The translations under genes were made by a program, and so were the position numbers. Below the pieces are notes generated by a model, which saw only the letters and a list, made by a program, of their open reading frames with translations, did not search any database and was not told the DNA's origin. Source: Microcaldota archaeon (GTDB taxonomy: Archaea; Micrarchaeota; Micrarchaeia; Micrarchaeales; CABMGC01). From it: 35,606 bases of DNA. Position 1 is the stretch's first letter. Each line of letters begins with the position of its first letter. The DNA is taken from positions 1-35,606 of the forward strand of contig JAJZKQ010000006.1 of the NCBI GenBank assembly GCA_021804095.1. The letters run 5' to 3'. Below, one piece after another: positions 1-8,049 of this stretch.

Positions 1-193
1 CCACTGCGTTTCTATTCTTATCTTTAAGGTCTTTTGACTCCATCTCCACGAGCGTCTCCCTAAGTATGTATGTAACGCAGTCTGAAACCGAAGAGAATCC
101 AGTGCCTTCTATCTTATCCCTGAGTTTTTTGAAAAGAGGGAGCGGTATTGTTATTGTTGTATACTTTCTCTCTTTTTTATCCATTGATTTCAT
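1..193 (-). CDS. Ribbon-helix-helix (CopG-like) DNA-binding protein, C-terminus cut by window edge
   Basis: Reading leftward from an ATG at 193 (a second in-frame ATG is at 184) the frame stays open to base 1, giving about 64 residues without a stop. After a short basic start (MKSMDKKERK) the protein has a beta strand YTTITIPLPL, then a helix FKKLRDKIEGTGF, then a helix starting SVSDCVTYILRETL. This is the ribbon-helix-helix layout of CopG/Arc-type regulators, in which the strand pairs in a dimer and enters the DNA major groove. The family assignment rests on pattern only. The missing C-terminus could hold a further domain. The upstream side carries a 10-bp tandem repeat and a palindrome lying between a TATA box and the start codon, as expected for an autoregulated gene. 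Confidence 0.7.
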   Translation of the reverse strand, partial: MKSMDKKERKYTTITIPLPLFKKLRDKIEGTGFSSVSDCVTYILRETLVEMESKDLKDKNRNAV

Positions 194-200
194 AAAATCA

Positions 201-255
201 TCATGTATTTTAATGTAAATTAATGTATATTAATGTAAATACATTAATATATAAA
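201..255 (-). promoter_or_regulatory. Operator-like 10-bp tandem repeats and palindrome in front of the RHH gene
   Basis: Three tandem copies of TAATGTAWAT start at 211, 221 and 231, with a degenerate copy (TCATGTATTT) at 201, so the period is exactly one helical turn. The last copy forms a 7-bp inverted repeat with 2-bp spacer, TAATGTAAATACATTA, at 231-246. A leftward TATA box (TTTATATA on the minus strand) lies at about 248-255, placing the transcription start near 225, inside the repeats. RHH dimers commonly bind helically phased repeats, so autorepression is the natural inference. Confidence 0.55.
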
Positions 256-373
256 CCTATGCAGAAACATATTTTTGTAACAGATAGCGCATCTGGTAAG
301 AATATTATACTGATGAATCAAATTCGCTCAAAACCATAATAACTAATATATTGATTATGTGTGATTATGAAGC

Positions 374-595
374 ATGTGCAATAGATGCCCCGGTGAGTAC
401 AAGACAGTCATGGAGAACAAATCTCCAATTTTCTCATCATATTCCTCAAGCCAGCATTCGGAAAAAAATCCTGCCACGCTACCGAAAAAGATTCTAACTT
501 CATGCATCTGCCACTGCGATGTTAATATTCAGCATATAGAAGCGCAGAACAACAGGGAATACTGCCCAGTCTGCCATCACTATCTTAGAAAATAA
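374..595 (+). CDS. Small cysteine-rich protein, possible zinc-binding
   Basis: This ORF of 73 codons has a cysteine pair near the start (CNRC, residues 2-5), a C-x-C-x-C cluster around residues 43-47 and a CPVCHHY knuckle near the end (residues 65-71). The last element looks like a zinc ribbon half. A TATA-like element (TAATATA, 344-350) lies about 26 bp before the ATG, which fits a leaderless transcript starting at 374. The middle is low in hydrophobic residues and I recognise no family. It could also be a chance ORF; the phased promoter and the two Cys pairs are the reasons to keep it. Confidence 0.35.
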   Translation: MCNRCPGEYKTVMENKSPIFSSYSSSQHSEKNPATLPKKILTSCICHCDVNIQHIEAQNNREYCPVCHHYLRK

Positions 596-782
596 CCGCT
601 CCTTGCAAGATTGGCCAAGCGAATCAGAAACCACGCATGCATCGATTCCTGTAAAAAGCGAAATAAAATACAGTATTAATATAGACACGAAATTCCAAGC
701 GTCTAATAAAATAAGAATATCACAATAAGTTTATATTCCATTCCAGACCATAATAACTTTGGATATATCCGTAGGCTAAAAC

Positions 783-2498
783 ATGAAAATACTGCAGCTT
801 GATGTAAACAAGATAACCTATATGCCTGTAAAAAAAGAAGCCAAGATCTTCGACGATGTTGAAAAAGAGGAGGTATCTATCACCGATACCCTTGTCATAC
901 TAACTTCCATAGAAAAAGGAGACACTGTAGAGCTTGCAGACAAAGCAATTGCAGATACTAAGAATTTTCTAGAAAAACTGCAGAGAAAAAGGCTTGTCAT
1001 ATATCCGTATGCTCACCTCAGCAATAATCTCGCAAGCCCAGAAGACGCATATAATCTCCTGAAGTACATGCAGAGCAATACTATCGAAGGCATAGAGGTA
1101 TTCAGGGCTCCTTTCGGCTGGAGCAAAAAACTTATGCTTGACATAAAAGGGCATCCACTGGCAGAACAGTCCAGATCCTATTCAGATGACAAAGAATCAG
1201 AAAAGATATACAAAAAAGTAAAGCCAATCAGCTTTAACACCTCTATAGTTCGCAAAAGCAACTGGTCAGGCCTTCCTGATGCCGATCACCGCACCATAGG
1301 GGAACGGATGGATCTGTATAGTTTTCAAGAAGTCTCACCTTCTATGGTATACTGGCATCCTAAAGGGCATACGATCCTACGCGAACTAATCGAATTCATG
1401 CGCTCTATGGAAGAAGAAAACGGTTTTCAGGAAATAGGCACTCCTGTAGTGGCAAACACTGCCCTCTGGCATGTAAGCGGCCATTATGAGCACTATCGTG
1501 AAAATATGTTTATGTTCAACTCCGAAGCGGAAGAAATGGGTTTAAAGCCCATGAACTGCCCATCAAGCATTCTTATATACAAGTCAAAAAGCTGGAGCTA
1601 TAAAGATCTCCCATTCAGGACTGCAATATTCGACAAGCTATACCGGAAGGAGGTTTCAGGATCCCTTACCGGACTATTCCGCGTCCAGGAATTTACTCAG
1701 GACGACGGCCACATATTCTTAAGGGAAGATCAAATAGAAGAGGAAATAAGCATGGTTCTATTGATGGCAAAAAAAACCTATGCTACATTCGGACTAAAAT
1801 TCATTGCAAACCTCTCCACAATGCCAGATAGCCACATGGGCGATGAAAACCTATGGGCCAAAGCCACCGATTCGCTTAAAAAAGCCCTGGAAAAAAACGG
1901 CCTGGAATACAAAATAAAAGAGAAGGAAGGCGCATTCTATGGGCCAAAAATAGATTTTGACGTAATAGACTCAATCGGAAGATTATGGCAGCTCGGAACT
2001 ATACAGGTCGATTATCAGCAGCCACTGCGTTTTGACCTGGAATATGCAGCCGAGGACGGAAGACTTGAACGCCCTGTAATGATTCATAAAGCAATATTCG
2101 GAAGTCTTGAACGTTTTATAGCAATACTCACAGAACATTATCAGGGGAGATTTCCTACATGGATGGCTCCAACCCAAGTAATGATAATTCCAATATCGGA
2201 GCATACCAATCATTATGCAGAGAAAGCATATTCAAAATTAAAGTCGGCAAAGATAAGGGTATCTATAGATTCAAGCGACAAGACAATGGAAAATAAACTG
2301 CGCGAGGCAATAATGCAAAAAATTCCATACATGATAATACTCGGGAAGAAGGAAGAGGAAGCTGACACTGTAACAGTTAGATGCAGGGGAGACGGAAAGA
2401 ACCAGAAGCCTAACCAAAAATTCGGTGTAAACCTTGGCGAATTCGTCAAAAAGCTTGAAGAAGAGATAAGGGAAAAAGAACTGAAACTGCTGTATTGA
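783..2498 (+). CDS. thrS: Threonyl-tRNA synthetase, archaeal type
   Basis: Charges tRNA-Thr with threonine in the cytoplasm. The first ~140 residues (MKILQLDVNKITY...) match the archaeal N-terminal editing domain, a D-aminoacyl-tRNA-deacylase-like fold that removes mischarged serine; it is distinct from the bacterial TGS/SAD editing module. The class II catalytic core follows: HPKGHTILRELI, the zinc Cys in MNCPSS, motif 2 around FRVQEFTQDDGHIF with the second zinc ligand His, and motif 3 near VMIHKAIFGSLERF with the third His. An anticodon-binding domain starts around PTQVMIIPISEH. At 571 residues it is slightly shorter than many archaeal ThrRS. A TATA-like element at 729-737 gives a short leader. 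A tRNA-Thr(GGT) lies at 17634. I see no leader-peptide or riboswitch-like control. Confidence 0.97.
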   Translation: MKILQLDVNKITYMPVKKEAKIFDDVEKEEVSITDTLVILTSIEKGDTVELADKAIADTKNFLEKLQRKRLVIYPYAHLSNNLASPEDAYNLLKYMQSNTIEGIEVFRAPFGWSKKLMLDIKGHPLAEQSRSYSDDKESEKIYKKVKPISFNTSIVRKSNWSGLPDADHRTIGERMDLYSFQEVSPSMVYWHPKGHTILRELIEFMRSMEEENGFQEIGTPVVANTALWHVSGHYEHYRENMFMFNSEAEEMGLKPMNCPSSILIYKSKSWSYKDLPFRTAIFDKLYRKEVSGSLTGLFRVQEFTQDDGHIFLREDQIEEEISMVLLMAKKTYATFGLKFIANLSTMPDSHMGDENLWAKATDSLKKALEKNGLEYKIKEKEGAFYGPKIDFDVIDSIGRLWQLGTIQVDYQQPLRFDLEYAAEDGRLERPVMIHKAIFGSLERFIAILTEHYQGRFPTWMAPTQVMIIPISEHTNHYAEKAYSKLKSAKIRVSIDSSDKTMENKLREAIMQKIPYMIILGKKEEEADTVTVRCRGDGKNQKPNQKFGVNLGEFVKKLEEEIREKELKLLY

Positions 2499-2513
2499 TA
2501 CCTGGCGCGGCGC

Positions 2514-3170
2514 ATGCAACAAACAAGAATAATAGTAGACAACAGGGAGAGAAATCCGGAACTGTTAGCATTTTTGAACAGAAACGGCGTAGACCTAACC
2601 TTTGCCCAACTGCCTATTGGCGATTACATACTTTCCGATAGGATGTGCGCCGAGAGGAAGACAGAAAAGGATTTTGAAAACTCAATAATTGACACAAGAC
2701 TCTTCGAGCAGGCCAACCGCCTAAGCAATAGTTTTGAGAAGGCAGTAATGATAATAGAAAATGACGGCAGCGAGCGGGTTATGGGAAGGAACATAATCCT
2801 GGGCGCAATACTAAAGCTGCATTCGGAATTCGGCATACAGGTTCTATTCTCTTCTTCAGGCGAGGAGACTGCCTATATACTAAACAAGCTTGCAGACAAG
2901 GAGCAGCAAAGAGAAGGCAGAGAGCCCAGGCTGGCAGGGCAGAAAAAAGCATCAAGTACCTACCAATGGCAGCTTCTCATCCTTGGCTCGATACCCGGGA
3001 TCGGACCTACCCTGGCAAAAAGCCTGATAAGACATTTCAAGACACTTAAAAATGTCGCATTGGCAAGCCCTGAAGAGCTTATGGAAGTCGAAAAGATAGG
3101 AAGGAAAAAAGCAGATAAGGTCTTTGAGATCCTAAACTCCGAATTCATTCAGAACGAGCCTGTGTCATAG
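2514..3170 (+). CDS. ERCC4-domain (XPF/Mus81/Hef-type) structure-specific nuclease
   Basis: This 218-residue protein has an ERCC4 nuclease domain (about 1-130) with Asp9 in IVDNRER, GDY at 37-39 and the signature ERKxxxD (E47-D53). A tandem helix-hairpin-helix domain follows (about 157-207: GSIPGIGPTLAKSLI, then KIGRKKADKVFEIL). Such proteins cut branched or flapped DNA at stalled forks and in repair. It lacks the helicase half of euryarchaeal Hef, so its build is like the short crenarchaeal XPF, which works with PCNA; I do not see a clear PCNA-binding motif at the C-terminus. It starts 15 bp after thrS, so it is probably cotranscribed. Its last 26 bp overlap the convergent Cgi121 gene. Confidence 0.93.
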   Translation: MQQTRIIVDNRERNPELLAFLNRNGVDLTFAQLPIGDYILSDRMCAERKTEKDFENSIIDTRLFEQANRLSNSFEKAVMIIENDGSERVMGRNIILGAILKLHSEFGIQVLFSSSGEETAYILNKLADKEQQREGREPRLAGQKKASSTYQWQLLILGSIPGIGPTLAKSLIRHFKTLKNVALASPEELMEVEKIGRKKADKVFEILNSEFIQNEPVS

Positions 3171-3609
3171 CATATGGTTCATCAATAAATCCGACTGAAG
3201 CAACGACTTCCGCAACGCTCTCCGAGAAATCAAGCCTGTACTCCTTTATTATACTGGTGCTTTTTTTCGAAGCTAGTCTCTCGAACTCTTTCCTGTTATC
3301 TGTAAACACTATAAACCTTTTATTGTCGTAAGCGCCGCATTCTTTTATTGCTTTATCTATTTTCATAGTACCGGCAACAAAGAGAAGCATCTCCATCGGA
3401 AGAGATCTCGCCCGCAACTCCCCTTCCGCCTCTCTTAGTTTTGCATTTATATATGAAGGAATCAGCCTCTTAATTACATCCTCATCATACTTGAGGAGAA
3501 GGATGAATCCACTGTTTCTAAAATTCCTAGTCTCCTCAACTATGGAATTTATCTTCTTATCCGAAGTGCAGAGAAATCCGCAAGGCTCTCCCCACTCAAT
3601 TTTATGCAG
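3145..3609 (-). CDS. cgi121: KEOPS complex subunit Cgi121 homologue, apparent non-AUG start
   Basis: Cgi121 (TPRKB in humans) is the Bud32-binding subunit of KEOPS, which makes t6A37 in ANN-decoding tRNAs. The frame is open from 3627 down to the stop at 3145. The stretch AKLREAEGELRARSLPMEML followed by LFVAGTMKIDKAIKECG fits the conserved core of the family (arrayed Ala/Arg helix, then E-LLY-AGT-QI--AI---G). No ATG, GTG or TTG occurs upstream of the internal TTG at 3417, which would delete about half the protein. A CTG at 3609 gives 154 residues, the family's usual size, and has an AGGTG element 5 nt upstream; ATT at 3612 is the other option. It lies 34 bp after GNAT 1, as last gene of the leftward operon. 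A sequencing error near the start is possible. Confidence 0.7.
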   Translation of the reverse strand: MHKIEWGEPCGFLCTSDKKINSIVEETRNFRNSGFILLLKYDEDVIKRLIPSYINAKLREAEGELRARSLPMEMLLFVAGTMKIDKAIKECGAYDNKRFIVFTDNRKEFERLASKKSTSIIKEYRLDFSESVAEVVASVGFIDEPYAMTQARSE

Positions 3610-3643
3610 AATTACACCTGATTGTAATTATACCCTCGCAAAT

Positions 3644-4117
3644 TTATTCCTTTACCTCAAGTTTGAATGCCCTTCTCTCACTGTTGCTTCTTATAGTAAA
3701 TAACTCAGGAGGAACTTCATTAAGGCCTATTTCCTCAAAGCCCATCTCCAATAAGAGCTTATTCCCCCTCTCCGTCCTGTTTTTTATTGCTATAAATATG
3801 GCCTTATGATTCTTTGATAAAAAATCATCCAATAATCTTCTGGTCATTTTATATGCTATTCCCTGGCCTCTGAAATCCTCAAGCACTACTGCAGAACGCA
3901 GTTCAGCCCAACCTGATTCAGGCCAGAGATCAAGTGCTTCATGCCCTACTATCTTTTTGTCTGATACAGCAACAACGGACTTCTTAGACCTTATCCACCT
4001 TTTTACTGTATCAGAGCTGACTTTCATGACCGCCCCGGATATCTCATGCTCTCTATTTATCAACTTCACTATCTCTTCTATCTCGCTACTCCTGCCCAGC
4101 CTTATCTTTATTTCCAT
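3644..4117 (-). CDS. GNAT-family N-acetyltransferase (copy 1)
   Basis: This 157-residue single-domain GNAT has the acetyl-CoA pyrophosphate loop RGQGIA at 83-88 after the strand LRSAVVLEDF, and the conserved C-terminal strand-helix around NKLLLEMGFEEIG. Opening residues IRLGRSSEIEEIVKLIN are typical of the N-terminal helix pair, and the overall shape recalls ArgA-like amino-acid acetyltransferases, but the substrate cannot be named. It is a paralogue of the GNAT at 5260-5787: both share an N-terminal LIN/FIN-x-EH-x-SGAV motif, an LWP motif and the F/LRSAVV strand. The two flank an M20 peptidase in one leftward operon, which suggests acetylation and deacylation (or peptide cleavage) of related small molecules. 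Confidence 0.85.
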   Translation of the reverse strand: MEIKIRLGRSSEIEEIVKLINREHEISGAVMKVSSDTVKRWIRSKKSVVAVSDKKIVGHEALDLWPESGWAELRSAVVLEDFRGQGIAYKMTRRLLDDFLSKNHKAIFIAIKNRTERGNKLLLEMGFEEIGLNEVPPELFTIRSNSERRAFKLEVKE

Positions 4118-4147
4118 ATTATCCTACCGAGATACAAAAATTCAGAA

Positions 4148-5272
4148 TCAAGGCCTTTCATCTTTACCCATCAATGCAACTAAAAGCCTTGATACGGTCT
4201 TCATATCCTCTATTCTTATGTATTCATCTTTCGAATGCGGAAATCCTCCCCCTCTAGATATTCCCAAGATGGGATATCCTCTATCCACAAGAATATTTGC
4301 TTCTGTAGTGCCTTTAATTGCAGAAACTGAAAATCTTACCCCGGCCCTTTCTGCAGCTCTCTTCGCATAATTCAATATCTTTAGGTTTCCTGAAGCGAAC
4401 GGGTCCATCAATTCTTCCTTATTTACGGTAAGCTTGTAAGCTGCCCCATATTTTTCGCATATCTTAGCTACTATCTTTTCCATACCTTCAAATCTTCTAT
4501 CCATGGGACCCTTTTCATATCCTCTAATCTCTCCCTCCATAATCACATAGTCAGGCACTACGTTGGCCTGCCTCCCGCCAGATACCTTTCCTATATTCAT
4601 AGTTATTCCTGATCCATCTGACCCTAGCTTCAGTATCGATAATATGATTCCTGCTATCTTTATTGCATTTATTCCCTTTTCAGGATCATTTGCGGCGTGA
4701 GCCTCTTTCCCATAAATCTCAAGTTTGAAAAGCAGATATCCTCTGGACTTATTAATAAATCCTCCAGCACTCTCTGAACCATCAATCACAAAACCAAAAT
4801 CTATCCTCTCTTCCAAATTCAGAAATTCCACTCCCATCCTTCCTTTTTCTTCCCTAGTCGAGAAGACCGCTATTATATTATTCCTCTTCTTTTCCTTGGA
4901 AATTTTACCCAACGCATCAAGCAGGGGTGCAATACCTGCCTTATTGTCAGCTCCTAAGATTGTCTTTCCGTCGCTCTTTATGATTCCTTTATCTGTTACT
5001 GTCTTTATTCTTCTGTCACCTATCTCTACAGTATCCATATGTGCTATAAAAAGAATAGTCTTCCCGCTTCCTTTCAACTTAACAATCAAATTCCCGGAAT
5101 TACTATCATTAAGCCTTCCGGTTTTGTCAAAATAAGGCTTAATCCCAAGATTCCCAAGGTATTTTTTAATATACTCGGCAACCTCAATCTCGGAACCACT
5201 TGGAGAAGGTATCGAAACAAGTTCATAAAAAATCTTTGTAATGTCTTTCAAAATATAACCTATCTTCTGCAT
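4148..5272 (-). CDS. M20-family zinc metallopeptidase, peptidase T-like
   Basis: This 374-residue protein has all the M20 metal ligands: H78 and D80 in HMDT, bridging D109 in GADNKAG, catalytic/ligand E141-E142 in TREEKG, D164 in VIDGSESAGG, and a C-terminal His in PHSKDEY. An inserted dimerisation domain begins near KLEIYGKEAHA. The GADNKAG and DGSESAGG motifs point to the peptidase T (tripeptidase)/M20B side rather than ArgE, but M20 enzymes also include N-acyl-amino-acid deacylases, so the substrate stays open. It starts 13 bp inside the end of GNAT 2 and ends 30 bp before GNAT 1, so translation of the three is probably coupled. Cytoplasmic; no signal peptide. Confidence 0.92.
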   Translation of the reverse strand: MQKIGYILKDITKIFYELVSIPSPSGSEIEVAEYIKKYLGNLGIKPYFDKTGRLNDSNSGNLIVKLKGSGKTILFIAHMDTVEIGDRRIKTVTDKGIIKSDGKTILGADNKAGIAPLLDALGKISKEKKRNNIIAVFSTREEKGRMGVEFLNLEERIDFGFVIDGSESAGGFINKSRGYLLFKLEIYGKEAHAANDPEKGINAIKIAGIILSILKLGSDGSGITMNIGKVSGGRQANVVPDYVIMEGEIRGYEKGPMDRRFEGMEKIVAKICEKYGAAYKLTVNKEELMDPFASGNLKILNYAKRAAERAGVRFSVSAIKGTTEANILVDRGYPILGISRGGGFPHSKDEYIRIEDMKTVSRLLVALMGKDERP

Positions 5273-5787
5273 TCTTTAGTTATAGTTAACATATACGCTT
5301 TCCATTCCTGCTCCCCTCCTATACTTAGCATCTCTTTTGGTATCTCATGCTTCGGAATGATCCCAAATCCCAATGCCTTTAATGTACCGCTTCCTCCGGA
5401 TTTTCCATTTTTTAGAGAGATTATCCGAACAACATCCTTCTCACTTCTCTGAACTATTTCCTCTATCATCAACCTTTTCATCCAATAATTAATGCCCTGC
5501 TTTCTATTCTCAGGAGCTACCACTGCAGATCTAAATTCAAATATTTCTGTTATTGGCCATAATGAAACTGCCTGATGTGCCTTTATCTCCCCCTTTCCAT
5601 TTAATGCAATTATTGAATTGCCTTCATTTACCCATCCAGCTACATCGTCTTTCGAAACAGGCAAAACAGCTCCGCTTCTTGCATGTTCATCGTTTATAAA
5701 TCTTACTACCTGGGCTATATCACTACGGTCAGGAATCTTAAAACACAACGTTCCATCTGGGCCTTTTGATTTTAATCCTATCTCCAT
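5260..5787 (-). CDS. GNAT-family N-acetyltransferase (copy 2), first gene of the operon
   Basis: This 175-residue GNAT is a paralogue of the one at 3644-4117. The CoA loop reads NRKQGIN (94-100) after the strand FRSAVVAPE, so the usual final small residue is Asn. N-terminal FINDEHARSGAV parallels the LINREHEISGAV of copy 1. The ATG at 5787 sits about 26 bp from a leftward TATA box (minus-strand GTTTATAT at 5811-5818), so the transcript is probably leaderless. The TGTATCA operator of the divergent regulator gene lies just upstream and may control both directions. The substrate is unknown. Confidence 0.85.
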   Translation of the reverse strand: MEIGLKSKGPDGTLCFKIPDRSDIAQVVRFINDEHARSGAVLPVSKDDVAGWVNEGNSIIALNGKGEIKAHQAVSLWPITEIFEFRSAVVAPENRKQGINYWMKRLMIEEIVQRSEKDVVRIISLKNGKSGGSGTLKALGFGIIPKHEIPKEMLSIGGEQEWKAYMLTITKECRR

Positions 5788-5810
5788 GCTATCTATTCTG
5801 CTTAATCCGT

Positions 5811-5877
5811 ATATAAACTTTAAGTCAGATATGATACAAAATTGCTCTAAAATGTATCAAATGATACAAATATAAAC
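5811..5877. promoter_or_regulatory. Divergent promoter with TGTATCA palindrome
   Basis: Two TATA boxes face away from each other: minus-strand GTTTATAT at 5811-5818 for the GNAT/peptidase operon and TATAAA at 5871-5876 for the HTH/ACT gene. Between them is a perfect inverted repeat TGTATCA-AA-TGATACA at 5853-5868, abutting the second TATA box where TFB binds, plus a third half-site TGATACA at 5832-5838. The position suits repression of the regulator gene and possibly dual control. Confidence 0.65.
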
Positions 5878-5898
5878 GTTGCCTTCCAATATCAACAT

Positions 5899-6486
5899 AT
5901 GTCAACAGCCAACATGGTAAGAATATATCTGAAAAACAAGCCATACATGCAAGAGGCCTTGGAAAATGGCATAGTAAATATGAGCGCACTGGCAAGGCGC
6001 ATACAGAAAGAACTGAAAATATCCGACTACCTGGCAGTAAAGGCGGCTGTCCGGAGATACTATCAGCAACTTGAAAAGACAAAATCAACTATAGAGCAGA
6101 GGGCACTCTCCGTACTCAAGGGAAACAGGATCACCATAATAGATGGCATATCAATCCTTGTACTAGACAAAGATGTCGAGATACAAAACAGCGCAAAGGT
6201 AAAGGTGAATAATTATTTCATATATCTATGCGAAAACAGGGATCTAAAAAAAGCAAAAATAAAAAACGGAATAATACACAAATATGAAAACTGTGCAGCA
6301 TTAAACATAGAATCCGAAGAAAATGTAGAAAATGTCTCAGGAGTAATGGCGTATGTAACTTCACTCTTTGCAGAATACAACATAAATATAATAGAACTTA
6401 TCTCATGTTATACGCAGAATCTTTTCGTAATCCGCAAAGAAGATACTCTCAGGGCGTACGAACTGATATCTGAAATAGTGAAATGA
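5899..6486 (+). CDS. HTH plus ACT-like domain regulatory protein
   Basis: This 195-residue protein has an N-terminal helical segment with an HTH look (about 20-60: IVNMSALARRIQKELKI, then AVKAAVRRYYQQL). The rest is beta-rich and ends in an ACT-type module (about 145-195) containing VSGVMAYVTSLFAEYNINII and FVIRKEDTLRAYELI. ACT domains bind amino acids, so a transcription factor sensing an amino acid is likely; which one cannot be read. The ATG lies 26 bp after the TATA box, so a leaderless transcript is expected. It is divergent from the GNAT/M20 operon and shares with it the TGTATCA operator. Downstream are the argH-argG island and nre; before the island arrived, nre probably followed directly. 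Confidence 0.75.
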   Translation: MSTANMVRIYLKNKPYMQEALENGIVNMSALARRIQKELKISDYLAVKAAVRRYYQQLEKTKSTIEQRALSVLKGNRITIIDGISILVLDKDVEIQNSAKVKVNNYFIYLCENRDLKKAKIKNGIIHKYENCAALNIESEENVENVSGVMAYVTSLFAEYNINIIELISCYTQNLFVIRKEDTLRAYELISEIVK

Positions 6487-6545
6487 AATAATATTTTAAT
6501 TTGAATTGTATAAATTCTTTTCCTCCCAAATTAATACTGACAAAA

Positions 6546-6605
6546 ATGCAAAAGTTTTCTGTGAGGAAGGATTTTTCAGTATACGAAAATATGAAAGACC
6601 CTCAG
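6546..6605 (+). pseudogene. Truncated 5' end of nre (duplicate of the start of the gene at 9603)
   Basis: The 57 bases from 6546 repeat the first 57 bases of nre at 9603 with only three or four substitutions, then homology stops and a stop codon follows (MQKFSVRKDF, SVYENMKDPQ, stop at 6603-6605). The differences within the shared codons are synonymous (Ser6, Asp18, Pro19). A TATAAA at 6509-6514 sits 37 bp before this ATG, as in the intact gene (9565, 38 bp), so promoter architecture is duplicated too, though the promoter sequences have diverged more than the codons. It marks the left junction of the argH-argG island. Confidence 0.85.
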
Positions 6606-6695
6606 TAGAATTGTATGCTGAATCCACAATAAAATTCTTACAAAATATTACATATTATTAATATAATAGTTATTACAATATGATTGTTGAGTTTT

Positions 6696-8048
6696 ATGAC
6701 AAAGCTCTGGGAAAAGAATTGGAAGTTGAATGAAGAAGTAGAATCCTTTGAAACTAAAGACGATTTAGAAATGGATCAAAAACTTGTAAAGTTTGATATT
6801 TACGGTTCGATAGCCCAAACAAAAATGTTAAACAAAATAGGCCTATTAACAAAGGATGAAACGGACAGAGCAATAAAAGGACTTTCGGAAATACTTTTAT
6901 TGGTAGAAAAAGATAAATTTAGGCTTGAACTTGGAGACGAAGATATCCATACTAAGATAGAGAATTTTATTACTGAAAAATATGGTGAAGTTGGGAAAAA
7001 AATACATACGGGCAGATCAAGGAGTGACCAAGTACTTACTGATATGAGACTATACACCAAAAGTAAAATAATAGAGATCTGGGGAGAGCTATTAAAATTG
7101 TCAAGGAGTTTTTATACATTTTCAGAAAAATATGAATTTGTTCCCATGCCTGGTTATACACATATGCAAAAAGCGATGTTATCTTCAGTAGGTATGTGGG
7201 CATCTGCCTTTTTAGAGGCTTTTCTTGAAGATGTATATTCAATAAAAGTAGCATTTGAAATAAACGACAAGTCTCCTCTAGGTTCTGCAGCATCATATGG
7301 TGTACCCATATGCATTGACAGAGATTATACTGCGAAAATTTTGGGTTTTGCAAAAATTCAGAAAAACTCATTGAACACACATAATTCAAGAATAAAGATA
7401 GAATCAGGAGTCATTTCTGGATTAATACCCATATTAATGGATATTAATAGATTTGCAAGTGATATTATGCTTTTTACTACTTCAGAATATGGATTTTTTA
7501 ATATAGACGAAAGTTTATGTTCTGGAAGTAGCATAATGCCACAAAAAAAGAACGTCGATGTCGCTGAACTTTTAAGGAGTAAGATACATCTATTAATTGG
7601 ATACTATATACAATCGGTAAGTATACCCAACAATCTGTTTTCTGGATATAGTAGAGATTTTCAGGACGGGAAAAAACCACTTTTTATGAGTCTTGATCTG
7701 GCATCGGAATGTATAAAGATAACCAATATCCTGATTAATGGTATAAAACCCAACATATATAATTTAAACAAGTCGATTACTCCAGAATTGTTTGCTACAT
7801 ATAACGCAATTAAGATGACTTCAGAAGGAAAATCATTCAGAGATGCGTACAGGATCATCGGAAATTCTAAAAAATATAATAAACCACAAAATATCAGAAG
7901 TGTACTGAACGAATCCAGTCATCTGGGAGGTACAGGCAATTTAGGTATTAAATTATATTTTAAAGATATAGTAAAAGAGGAAAAAATCCTTAATATAAAG
8001 AGTAAAGAGTTTGAAGATGCTATTGAAAAACTGGTTTATGGGAGATAA
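6696..8048 (+). CDS. argH: Argininosuccinate lyase
   Basis: Splits argininosuccinate into arginine and fumarate, the last step of arginine synthesis. The start MTKLWEKNWKL and the segment FDIYGSIAQTKML match the family's N-terminus (MSKLWGGRF-type). HTGRSRSDQV is the substrate-binding stretch and the fumarate-lyase signature GSSIMPQKKN is present; 450 residues is the normal size. The frame is open to a TTG at 6684, but the ATG at 6696 fits the family start. A TATA-like TTAATATA at 6656-6663 gives a short leader. The codon style (more ATT and TTA, lower GC) differs from thrS and nre, supporting transfer. argG follows after one base. Confidence 0.96.
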   Translation: MTKLWEKNWKLNEEVESFETKDDLEMDQKLVKFDIYGSIAQTKMLNKIGLLTKDETDRAIKGLSEILLLVEKDKFRLELGDEDIHTKIENFITEKYGEVGKKIHTGRSRSDQVLTDMRLYTKSKIIEIWGELLKLSRSFYTFSEKYEFVPMPGYTHMQKAMLSSVGMWASAFLEAFLEDVYSIKVAFEINDKSPLGSAASYGVPICIDRDYTAKILGFAKIQKNSLNTHNSRIKIESGVISGLIPILMDINRFASDIMLFTTSEYGFFNIDESLCSGSSIMPQKKNVDVAELLRSKIHLLIGYYIQSVSIPNNLFSGYSRDFQDGKKPLFMSLDLASECIKITNILINGIKPNIYNLNKSITPELFATYNAIKMTSEGKSFRDAYRIIGNSKKYNKPQNIRSVLNESSHLGGTGNLGIKLYFKDIVKEEKILNIKSKEFEDAIEKLVYGR

Positions 8049-8049
8049 A

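Noticed and set aside
595-782. T-box or other riboswitch ahead of thrS
   Set aside because: No stem-loop series or specifier-like structure is visible, and T-box control is bacterial.
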